DNA of 62,000 nucleotides, taken from Lingula anatina (lineage: Eukaryota; Brachiopoda; Lingulata; Lingulida; Lingulidae). The position numbers and the translations under genes were made by a program. The stretch spans positions 53,718 to 115,717 of the forward strand of contig NW_019775760.1 in assembly GCF_001039355.2 (NCBI RefSeq). The letters are read 5' to 3'. Positions 1-8,993 of this stretch are shown in pieces (positions within the stretch are counted from its first letter, which is position 1; each line of letters starts with the position of its first letter). The notes under the pieces are model-generated. The model saw only the letters and a list, made by a program, of their open reading frames with translations. It did not search any database and was not told the DNA's origin.

Positions 1-515
1 TTTTTTGTTGAGACATTAATCGGTTTGGCTAATGGTCTATCCCAACACTCGACTTCACCACTAATTTGGAGTATTTGCTTTATGCCAAGGGACCAGGCAC
101 CACCTTTACTTTCAAATCTGTCTGTGTCGAGGGCTAAGGTGGCCAGGGATTCTTTACCCATAAAGTTAAGCTTATTGAGGTGAAACCAGTATTTTGTTGC
201 CAGGGCAAGCATATGAATTAACACTGGATAGCTTCCTAATTCGCCTCTGGCTGCTAGATTAGATGCCTTCCTGTGGACCCCCAGTATTGTTTTACAGGCT
301 TTAATGTGGACATCTTCAGCAGGTGGTCTGTCACACCTTTCCAGGAGGTTATTCATGCTAGACTTAAGGATTAAAGGGGCCCATATTTCACAGCCGTAGC
401 TAAGTATAGGGAGTATATATACTGTATATAGTAGTACAGTAGAAGCTTGGCTATAAACTGAAAACAAAATGCTCTCCTGGGGACCGAAGGGGGTTTTATC
501 GCAATGCATAGTCTA
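1..515 (-). mobile_element. LINE (non-LTR retrotransposon) reverse-transcriptase ORF, 3' fragment
   Basis: Read on the minus strand, one frame stays open from a stop near position 511 to the left edge. It encodes the C-terminal part of a non-LTR retrotransposon polyprotein. The landmark LPILSYGCEIWAP (rc of about 375-413) matches the 'LLYGcEiWg' block that follows the reverse-transcriptase catalytic domain. Downstream, KTILGVHRKASNLAARGELG (rc of about 240-300) matches the 'K.iLGv...tsN.a.yGELG' region of these elements. No endonuclease or YXDD catalytic motif is inside the window, and upstream of position 511 the frame is closed, so the copy is probably 5'-truncated. Its 3' end lies beyond the window. 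The clade cannot be set from this piece. The opposite frames over 371-685 are shadows. Confidence 0.8.
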
Positions 516-812
516 GAACACTTATGATTGTTATCTGGGGGTCGTGAAATGAATATAGTTGTTAACAAATCACTTTTTATTGGTTGAACACACGCTGTTG
601 ATAAATACTCCCACCTTTTCATGGGCGCCGCCATACCACAAATGCATGATGGGATTGTTACAACCCCAGGCTGAAATATTTTCATAGGAAAGTATAGAAA
701 ATATATATCATTTGAAATCCGTAAAATAACTTTATATTTAGTTTTGCAAGCAATTTTTGCATTCCAACATGTTAAAATTTGTAATGTTGGAATCCACGGC
801 TACAGCATTTCT
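516..812. other. Spacer between LINE fragment and cyclin B promoter
   Basis: No convincing gene is seen here. A reverse CCAAT motif (ATTGG) lies at 579-583, further upstream than the paired boxes that appear to drive cyclin B. Confidence 0.5.
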
Positions 813-818
813 GACTAT

Positions 819-881
819 CCAATCAAAATCAAGTCAGTCAACTGAATTGACCAATAAGAGTGCACCCCGCTGGTGTTTGAA
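819..881 (+). promoter_or_regulatory. CCAAT/CCAAT/CHR G2/M promoter module of cyclin B
   Basis: Two CCAAT boxes lie at 819-823 and 851-855, 32 bp apart. They are followed by TTTGAA at 876-881, about 117 bp before the cyclin B start codon. In vertebrate cyclin B and other G2/M genes, NF-Y binds CCAAT boxes spaced by about 32-33 bp, and the DREAM/MuvB complexes bind a nearby CHR (TTTGAA). Motifs, order, spacing and gene context agree. Function is inferred. Confidence 0.7.
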
Positions 882-997
882 AGAATTAAAGGGACTACAC
901 ATTTCATTGTTGATTACGAACTTGCAAGTTGAACTACCTAATACTGGATTTTACTTTGCCCTTTATTTGTAGATTTTAGTCAGTTTTTATTTCTCAG

Positions 998-3900
998 ATG
1001 GCTTTATCAAGAGTCAGTGCAGTAAGTATAAAATTTGATAGAAGTATTTTAAGGCAGATTTGATTATTTTAATCAGAGCACTTAGTAAAATAAAAGGATG
1101 GCTGTTGTCTGATGCAGTCACGTTTAGGTACGAAACGTGGCTTCATTTGGACAATTGCAGTCAAATGACTTCTTTAAAGACTGCTCTTTCTTTCATGTTT
1201 TAATGTAATTTACGGAAACTCGATCAGTACTTTGAATGTGATTCTTTATAGTCAATCGCATTCTAAAACCTGCATGTTTAATTCATGAAACCTTTTTGTG
1301 TAGAACTCGCTGCTTGGCGGAGGGCGCTATGTCCAGGACAGAGAAAATGTTGAAAATGTATTGGCCTCCAAAGCGGGCCCAGTCAGAGTTACACAGAGAG
1401 CTGCCCTTGGTGATATTAAGAACAAAGTGTCCAACTTTGCTACACAGAATGCCAAAAATGTAGGTGACTACTGTACATTTACAATTATTAATATTGCCAA
1501 AACTTGAATTGAGTTGTTCCATTAATCCTGCAAGAATTGGTCTCCTAAAATTGTTTTAATAGAAAGTGCTACTTTGAGTTTGACAAGAATTGTATTAAAC
1601 AGTAAATTTTTTTATTATGTATCCAAAGGGTTATAGTTTGTGCATGTTTTTATAAATATATATATTTAACCTAAGAAGAAATTTCATTTTCCAGGGGCTT
1701 AAAAAGGATACAGTCAAAGAAAAGGGTCTTGTGAAGAGCAAAGGCACTTCTTCATTGCAGACAGTCAAAGAAAATGCAAAGGTAATTAGTTTGTGTCAGT
1801 CATTACATATTAACAATTGTTAATCTCATTTTCTTTTATCATATTGATAGCTCAAACCCATTTCATAGCCATTACAGCAGTTTATTTTAATGGTTCCATT
1901 AATTTCCAAACTTACCAATTCCATGTTAACACTGAAATGTCACTTATCTAGCCCAAGACAAAAGCTCCTTCCCCCATGGAAGTGAGCCAGCCAGAGTCCT
2001 ACTCCAGAAGACTGATGAATGTGGAAGACATTGATGCTCAGGACAAAGAAAACCCGCAGCTTGTCAGTGAATACGTCAATGAGATCTACCAATATATGAG
2101 AAATCTGGAGGTAAATATTAGTAGGTTTAGATTTGGTAGCAGCCCATTAATTAATTGAAATGAGCTACCTAAGGCTGAAGGACTATGATGTTAGAGCTAT
2201 TTTAGTTTTATTTCATTTATATTCAAGAAAAACGTATTCAATTAACCTTGGCCTGAAGTGAACACATGTTACTCTTTTTCCTCCTAAGGTTGAACAGGGT
2301 GTGCGTGAGAATTACTTAGAAGGTCAGGAGGTGACAGGGCGTATGCGCGCCATCTTGGTAGACTGGTTGGTACAGGTACACTCCAGGTTCCATCTCCTGC
2401 AGGAGACTCTCTACCTAACAGTGGCCATTATTGACAGGTTCCTTCAGGTAACTGGATGCATCTAGTTATATACAGATCAAGATGGTGTTATATGAGCTGA
2501 ATGAATTTGTCTTAATTTTAATGACACAAGAAATGTGTCAAATAGAAAAAAAAATGGTTGAAATTGAAGTTCTATATATTTTACAAGATTGTCTATCGCT
2601 TATTCAAATTTAACTGGATTCTAGAGTAAGAATAAAATATTTTTTTCAGTTATTACACAAGATCCTCAAACTACAGGCAAACTGAATAGCTTTAAAAAGC
2701 AGTTATTTTATTTATTATTATTTTTATTATTATTAGGTTCAAGCGGTGTCTCGTAGTAAGCTTCAGCTCCTTGGTGTGACAGCCATGTTGGTAGCTTCCA
2801 AATACGAAGAGATGTATGCCCCTGAAGTGGCAGACTTTGTCTACATCACAGACAATGCATACACAAAGTCGGAGATCAGGAAAATGGAGATCTTAATCCT
2901 TAAGGGTTTAGAGTTCAACTTGGGGAGACCCTTGCCTCTACATTTTCTGCGTAGAAACTCCAAGGCTGGTCAGGTGAAGATTGTTTATCACACATAATTC
3001 ATTTGCAATATAAAGACGAAGTCCTATCTTCTCTTGGTGGTTTATGCCTTATGGATCCCCCAAACCTGCCCATTCATAGGGCCACCAAGCCATTACTTCC
3101 TACTGCTTTCTGGTTTATAGAGCACTTGGTACAGTGGCCTATATTTCAGATAGTTACCCAAGTACTATCAAATTTAGGTGTGCAGTGCCCGTATATGTGC
3201 CAGTTAGTTTATTTCTTATTATTTTAATCATTTTCAGGTTGATGCTACAGTACATACACTAGCCAAATACCTGATGGAGCTAACAATAGTAGAGTATGAC
3301 ATGGTGCAATACACTCCCTCCCAGGTGGCAGCAGCTGCCCTGTGTCTGGCTGTCAAGGTCCTAGATGAGTCTGACTGGGTAAAGTGAATTTACCTTCTGT
3401 ATTAGCTGCTAATTTTGTTTCATTGAGTTGTCTTTGGTCGTTGTTTGATGTTGAAATCCAAGTAAATTGTAAACAAATCTTCACAGCATAGTACAAATGG
3501 TTACTTGGTTATGGTCCAACTTGTAGTGAAGCTCATTTATATTTATTTTACTTTTGGACTTAAATAAGATTCTTTTTTTTATATTCAGACGGACACATTA
3601 ACACACTACAGTGGATATACAGATGAACAAAACAAACCAGTCATGCAGAAGATGGCTGCACTAGTGGTAAAAGCTAACTCTGGAAAATCAAAACTACAGG
3701 TAATGCTCAATACCCCCCCCCCCCCTCCATGTTTAAAAGAGACAATACCAGAATTATTAATTTACTACATATACCTCTTCTTGGTAGCTAAGTGTACCCT
3801 CTACCAGGGTGGCATATTATATAGGGGAAAAAATTGGAAAAAGAGATAGTAAAGTGACAGTCTATTTATCTAAAGACGTATCTGTGAATATTCTGTGAAG

Positions 3901-4191
3901 TCAATCTGTGGCCCTGGTAGAGGGTACTTGAAGTGTACCTTTGCCGTTAAACATAATCTGCATTATTGTTTGTTTTAGTTTGCCTATGATAAATGAGAAA
4001 TTTCTTTAATTTTTTGTCAGATTATTAAACACGGTTCATTTGTCGTGCAGCAATGTGATATTGATTTGGTATTATTCTTCCCTGTAAAGGCAATCAAAAC
4101 CAAGTACCAGAGCTCGAAGTACATGAAAATCAGTGCCCTGCCAGAGCTCCACACCACAGTCATCCATGACATTGCAGAAGGCAAATCGTGA
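998..4191 (+). CDS. CCNB: G2/mitotic-specific cyclin B, complete, nine exons, 391 aa
   Basis: Exons: 998-1021, 1304-1459, 1695-1781, 1952-2110, 2289-2447, 2737-2973, 3238-3378, 3589-3699, 4090-4191 (stop TGA). All introns are phase 0 with GT/AG ends, and the total is 1176 nt. Cyclin B is the regulatory subunit of CDK1 that drives entry into mitosis and is then degraded by the APC/C. The N-terminus carries a destruction box, RAALGDIKN, at residues 40-48, and a KEN triplet at about 121-123. The N-terminal cyclin fold begins near residue 145 with [13 protein letters not shown] around 161-173. [10 protein letters not shown] follows in the exon starting at 2737, and the C-terminal cyclin fold fills the last three exons. 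Length is typical for metazoan cyclin B. The start at 998 is the first ATG behind the CCAAT/CHR promoter. It is tail-to-tail with the sulfotransferase-like gene. B-type identity is firm; B1 versus B2 is not assigned. Confidence 0.97.
3795..3926. mobile_element. MITE-B copy 1, in cyclin B intron 8
   Basis: A 132-bp element whose ends are inverted repeats: it starts TACCCTCTACCAGGG and ends CCCTGGTAGAGGGTA. The interior contains GTCTATTTATCTAAAGAC. A relative with the same left end and the same interior motif lies at 39716-39982. No coding capacity is seen, so it is a non-autonomous DNA-transposon-like element. Confidence 0.75.
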
Positions 4192-4404
4192 AGCCATGGA
4201 CATTGGTTGATACAACCCTGGAGTATGTGTGCAAATGTGTGAGCAGTTGAGAGAGAGGTGTTAAAAGACCGTTAAACCCAATCAGGATTTGTCAGGAATT
4301 TGGGTTTTTATCACCTCAAGTTTCATCTTGATCATGTAACTTTTTTAAATGCTGCTTAAATCTTTTTTTTATATACTACCAGTCATTTTTTGAAAGCTAA
4401 GTCC

Positions 4405-4602
4405 TTTTATGGAGCTGAAATATGTACATTTGATGTGAATGCATTTCCTCACTTTTAAATATCAAAGTGATAAATGAGGTAGATACGGAAAAATCTGCAT
4501 GAGAATTAAACTATACAGCATGGTTGCAATTAGCATGTGGGTTACTTGTATATAGTATATTGGCTTAGAAAATCGTGTATAAATGATTTTTATTTCAATA
4601 AA
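4405..4602 (+). promoter_or_regulatory. Cyclin B 3'UTR: CPEs, Pumilio site, poly(A) signal
   Basis: TTTTAT at 4405-4410 and TTTTTAT at 4587-4593 match the cytoplasmic polyadenylation element bound by CPEB. TGTATATA at 4547-4554 is an exact match to the Pumilio element UGUANAUA. AATAAA lies at 4597-4602, four bases after the second CPE and about 405 nt after the stop codon. Further U-rich CPE-like motifs lie near 4366-4372. This layout matches the maternal translational-control code known from vertebrate cyclin B1 mRNA. Confidence 0.7.
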
Positions 4603-4611
4603 TGTTTTATT

Positions 4612-5099
4612 TTTATTAACAAGACTTCTGATATCTGACTTGAAATAAGACTAAATGGAGATTAAAAGACAAAATAAAGGATTGAGGACCCCAAACGAAA
4701 TGACTTGTTCATTTTAGCATTACCTTGTATAAACCATGGAAATATATGAAAAGGTTTGGACAAAGTATTATACTAAACTGGAAATTAGATTTACAATAAT
4801 GTAATTGGCACTATATCCGTTCAGATGCTAAGATCAGGGGAATTAAACTTTAAAACAAAACTCGTTTTAGTAAATGTTCATGAAAATGGTATAAGTTGCT
4901 TTGCTTTAATACAAATTGCATCCTCAACTGTTCTCTATCCAAATAAGTCTCAAGGCTTAACAAATTGTTAAAGAATCAACAAAAATAAGTAATGATGCAT
5001 AACTTAAATGCCGCTCAATTTCCAGTAAATTGCAAAAAAAAAAAAAAAAAAAAAAAATTCATATAAATGATATAAGTTTACACTGACATATTCAAAGTA
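4612..5099. other. Spacer between two convergent genes
   Basis: This stretch lies between the cyclin B poly(A) signal and the sulfotransferase-like stop codon. It is AT-rich and ends with a poly(A) run of about 24 bases at 5033-5056. It is probably 3'UTR of the minus-strand gene in part. No ORF of interest is seen. Confidence 0.5.
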
Positions 5100-5666
5100 T
5101 CAATGGACCTGGAAGAAACGAGTATATTCTCCAAACAGCAATTTCAACTGTTCCTCTGAGATTCCAAACTTGCTCAGTGAATTATCAAACTTTCCACATG
5201 TTGCTTTCATCTCCCCATCTCTCAAATATTCCTTCATGTTTGAAATGGCTTCTTGGGAGACCGTTAAACCCATTTTGTCATAGATGCATTTCACAACTTC
5301 AAGAGGATCTTGTAAATAATTTTCATAATTCACATCTAAGAATGTTACATTTTCCTCCATTTGGGATGTAAAATTATTGATAGCATGTCTCTTCCGAGTA
5401 GTCAATGATTTTTCATAAAGCCATGTAAGTAAATCCAAAACCCTGAGTCCAAGCGCATTGAGGTTAATGTCTCTCTTTCTATAAAATAATTCAGCTATTT
5501 GTGAATACAGTGTACAGTACTGACTAGCAGCAAGCACTGGACTGCAGTGCATCTGTACAATGCAAGCATCTGGGAAAACTTCTAGTAGAGCATCCAAGAA
5601 AAGCATGTGCGTAGGATCCTGCAGAACAAAAGTTCTCCAACCAAAACCTGGAAAAAAAAAAAAAAA

Positions 5667-5736
<70 letters not shown>

Positions 5737-7952
5737 AGATGCACCAAAAAGGATTATGTGTGGACCTCCATTATCATTGGCCTGATATATGTTGCAGTAT
5801 TTTAAAGTCAACATTACTTTATATACTCAGTATATGGAATGGAGTATCTTTAGCTAAAACCCTTTGTTTGTGTTGGGAAAGAATACTAGTATTCACAAAA
5901 GCTTTTGCATCACTCATTTTGTCCTCTGTAAACCCCACGCAAGAACATTTGACCCTTCATTTCAATTCATGCCAACAAACATAAAAAACTTTACCCTGAT
6001 TAAAAGCTAATAGCTGCAGTTGCTTCTTGTAATACTGATAAACTTTGACCATCTCACTTCTGCTGCATCCTTTCAACCATTGTCTGTACTCTGACATATT
6101 CAGACCAACAACTGGGGGCAGCAAGTCGATAAAGCTACGCTGTAGAACATGACTGCATGCAGCAGGATAGGTGGCATTTTTGCCAAGGATAAGCTCAATA
6201 CTTGGACAAAAAGAGGTCATCCAACCTGGAAAAAATAAAGATAACTTGTTTACAAGAAATGCCTATGTTATAACAGAAATATCTGTATAAATTCTACCAA
6301 TCTTGATTAAAAGCATTTTGTTAATGACCCTTATATAATTAACTATTGTCATGAATTTACGTATAAAGCAACCATGGACTATAAGACCCCATTCCCACAG
6401 ATTTTAGATCGATCTATCCCTGTGGGGAGTCTCACTGTCAGCTTAGCTGGCTTAAGTGTCTGTCCCGCCTACTAAAAGCTGTAAGAGGGTAATTAACTAC
6501 CGTGCGCGCTTGGCTGACATCAATTTAGCGTGAACCCCCAGGGAGTTAGGTCGATCTAAATCTAAATTTCTGGATCGATCTAAATCTCTGGGAATGCACT
6601 CTTAAGAACCACTTCTACTAGTTTCTGATATTACCAAATTAATCCACTGTTCAGCCAAATAATGGCTTAAAAATAGCTTCAATTGGTAAAGATTGATCCA
6701 ACACTGGGGACCCTTACTAAATGCAACCAGATTAGCAGATCAACACACCTCCATTTGTTTCCAACATACTTGTATAATAAACCCCTTTTCTATTTTCTAG
6801 CCATAAGGAGGAGTGTTAATCTGTTAATCTGACTGCATTCAGCGAGAGTCCCTGCAGAGTGGAATCAATCTCCGAAGAATGATAGTTTCATTGGGAATGA
6901 CCCCTAAGACATTGCTAAAACTTCAATAAAAACAATAAATTCTGTACTAAGTGAACACAACTCTTACCAATATATCTGTTTGTCTCTCTGATTCTGGCAT
7001 CTGCTGGAGATTTTGTCGATTTTGGTGGAGGTGTGGGATTCAGCAGTTGCCACAACTGAGGAACTTGATTGGCTGGGTCTTGTGCAAGAAGAGCCTGAAG
7101 TTGGTTACAACCAGAGAACATTGGACCAACTACGAAAATTGGGTGCTTGATGGGAACCTAAAAAAAAGAAATTTATTTATATATTAGGTCTCATTTGCAT
7201 ACATAAATCTGGGAATAATAGCACATGTTTAAAATGTAAAAGTCTATTCCATAAAATTGGCTTCTAGCATTTGACTCATGATCACAAATGGGAGTGCTAG
7301 TGGCCAATGTAACTTCAATTCATCATGTTTGCAATAATAGAGTACAGAATTGTGTAGTTACAATGTAGAAACATGAACAAAGTAGCATGACAATAAAATC
7401 ATTTTACTATTAGTCATGTAAATAAATTTTCATTTCATAGAAGTAATTTTACACAACATTTAGTAACAGTCAAAAAAGGCTTCTCTCCCCCTTTCTCTGA
7501 AATTCTACAAAACAATGAACTGTTATCTATCTGCATAAACAATTTTAATTAACTGTTCAAACAAGAAATGTTACCACAGAAATGCCTGCATGTTTCCTCA
7601 AAGTTTGCTGAATTGCAAGCCTCTGAACCAATGTGTCTTGGTACTGAGCCTTTATCAATTTCCTTCCGAATGTTGTTACTTTCTGGTCTTTTCCCCAACA
7701 ATCTGCCAAAATGGAAAAAGGATGGGGCCAACCCAGGTCGTCCGAACAATTTAATGAACCATTCCTTGCACCATTTGCGATTCTTTTTCCTCTGCAAAAG
7801 CAACGCCGAAGGTCTTGTGATCCTGGTATATTGCTAATTATCAAATCACTAGAAATCTCATAAAGTTTGATCCCGAAAATCAGCCACATTACATAGCCAT
7901 AAATGTTAAGGAAGAATCGTCCCAGTCTTCGACACCATGTTGTAAGCCCCAT
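5100..7952 (-). CDS. Sulfotransferase-family protein (Sulfotransfer_3-like) with eroded cofactor motifs, 448 aa
   Basis: Exons in transcript order: 7952-7575, 7157-6968, 6225-5995, 5647-5100; phases match and the total is 1347 nt. The N-terminus has a hydrophobic segment (about residues 14-27, FLNIYGYVMWLIFG) that looks like a signal anchor, so a Golgi-type location is plausible. The fold is recognisable from family landmarks: VQRLAIQQTLRKHAGI before the first strand, then PIFVVGP (about 132-138), QLWQLLNPTPPP, YYKKQLQLLAFNQG, and DALLEVFPDACIVQ (about 285-298). In active relatives the PAPS 5'-phosphosulfate loop reads roughly GLPRTGTT; here it is GPMFSGCN (137-144). The 3'-phosphate site reads roughly THRDP; here it is MHCSP (299-303). 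The Lys of the LKAP-type motif is Gln276. The fold seems intact, but PAPS-dependent catalysis is doubtful. An ORF that begins inside the TA microsatellite upstream of 5647 is not the true exon start. Confidence 0.85.
5652..5734. repeat. Poly(A) plus (TA)n microsatellite abutting a splice acceptor
   Basis: A run of about 16 A is followed by about 64 bp of TA repeat. On the minus strand this forms the poly-U tract immediately before the acceptor of the last exon of the sulfotransferase-like gene (exon boundary at 5647). Confidence 0.95.
6384..6602. mobile_element. MITE-A copy 1, in an intron of the sulfotransferase-like gene
   Basis: A 219-bp palindromic element. The left end reads CATTCCCACAGATTTTAGATC; the reverse complement of the right end is CATTCCCAGAGATTTAGATC. 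The core contains CCCGCCTACTAAAAG and GGTAATTAAC. A second copy in reverse orientation lies at 45423-45649. Flanks are compatible with a TA target duplication. There is no coding capacity. Confidence 0.85.
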
Positions 7953-7978
7953 TTTTTAGAGATCCACAATCACAGATA

Positions 7979-8146
7979 TCAACAGCATCTGTCATATATA
8001 CAATATGGCACTTCACACATGTTCAATTTGTATCTGATCGTAGTATGACATTTGGGTGTAGCTCCACATAATGAGGTCACTTCATAATGAGAACCATCAC
8101 GGAAGTCGGTGACTGTGAAGTTGACACCGCCAAGTTTCTTCTTATT
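7979..8146 (-). other. Possible upstream exon with open frame (unassigned)
   Basis: On the minus strand, an acceptor-like TATTCCAG precedes position 8146. It is followed by an open frame of about 55 codons ending in TGA at 7979-7981. The frame contains VNFTVTDFRDGSHYEV and several cysteines. It stops 26 bases before the start codon of the sulfotransferase-like gene, so it may be that gene's 5'UTR, or the last exon of an unseen gene. No first exon was found, and the family is not recognised. Confidence 0.3.
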
Positions 8147-8309
8147 CTGGAATACATTAATATATAAAAGTTTAACATTCCTGCGAATAAGTTTTTAAAC
8201 TGGTCACTTGAACGAAAAGCAAGCATCACATAGTTGTTTACGTTTTATAAGGACACAATTAAGATACAGGCATAGTAGACACTAGGACAAATGAAATACT
8301 TCTGTTTCC

Positions 8310-8450
8310 GTTTTTGAAAAAGGACTTGTCCCGCCGCTATAAACATCCGGTAACTCCGCACTCGAAATTTCCGGTTGTTCGTTTTGGCGACGCACGCTGC
8401 GGCGGACGACGGCACACGAAAAAATCAGCGTGCAACAACTTGAGCAAAGG
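8310..8450 (-). promoter_or_regulatory. CpG-dense patch, candidate promoter of the sulfotransferase-like gene
   Basis: The stretch is rich in CpG (GCCGC, GCGACGC, GCGGCGGACGACGG) compared with its AT-rich surroundings. It holds two ETS-type CCGG cores, one of them TTCCGG (CCGGAA on the minus strand). It lies about 360 bp upstream of the minus-strand start at 7952. A promoter role is inferred. Confidence 0.4.
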
Positions 8451-8857
8451 GTTTCAAGATTTCAGGAGGCTTTTTTTACATAATAAGCCAAATAGACCCT
8501 CACGCATAATTTGCATATCATTGTAGGTCTAAGAAACAGCTCAAAATACACGTTACTGCTTATATTTACTGTTATTTCCAAGATCATTTCCTATTCTTTC
8601 ACTAAAAATGGCCTTTGATTTGGCTTGGAAACATAATTTAAACAACACTGTTAAACAATGTGAAAAAAATCTATAGAGGTCCCATATCTTTAGATATATA
8701 TTCGATGTTAAAACTTTATGTTGGAGAAATAGTAAAAGAAAATTAAATACTAGTAAATAAAAAAAAAAAAAAACTCAGCAATCTTTGCCCTAGAATGTTG
8801 GAGAAATAATAAAATAATTTTTTTTTCAAATTCGGGAATTACTGAGTACGAGCTATC

Positions 8858-8958
8858 TGACGTAATCTGACGTCATGACACTTCTCTTTTCCAATTATGA
8901 CGTCACAATAGTGTGACGTCATTGACAAGTTAGCATAGTTACTGACTATACTATATAG
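8858..8958 (+). promoter_or_regulatory. CRE cluster plus TATA box
   Basis: Three perfect palindromic cAMP-response elements, TGACGTCA, lie at 8868-8875, 8898-8905 and 8914-8921. A CRE variant, TGACGTAA, lies at 8858-8865. A TATA-like TATATAG follows at 8952-8958, 36 bases before the start codon at 8994. A CCAAT motif at 8891-8895 sits inside the cluster. The sites are ideal matches for CREB/ATF dimers; activity is inferred. Confidence 0.75.
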
Positions 8959-8993
8959 TATTCGACGAAGAGAAATTTGATTAAGTTACTAAG

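Noticed and set aside
5100-5747. 215-aa open frame that begins with Tyr-Ile repeats
   Set aside because: The N-terminal part is the translated TA microsatellite and poly(A). The true exon begins at the acceptor next to 5647.
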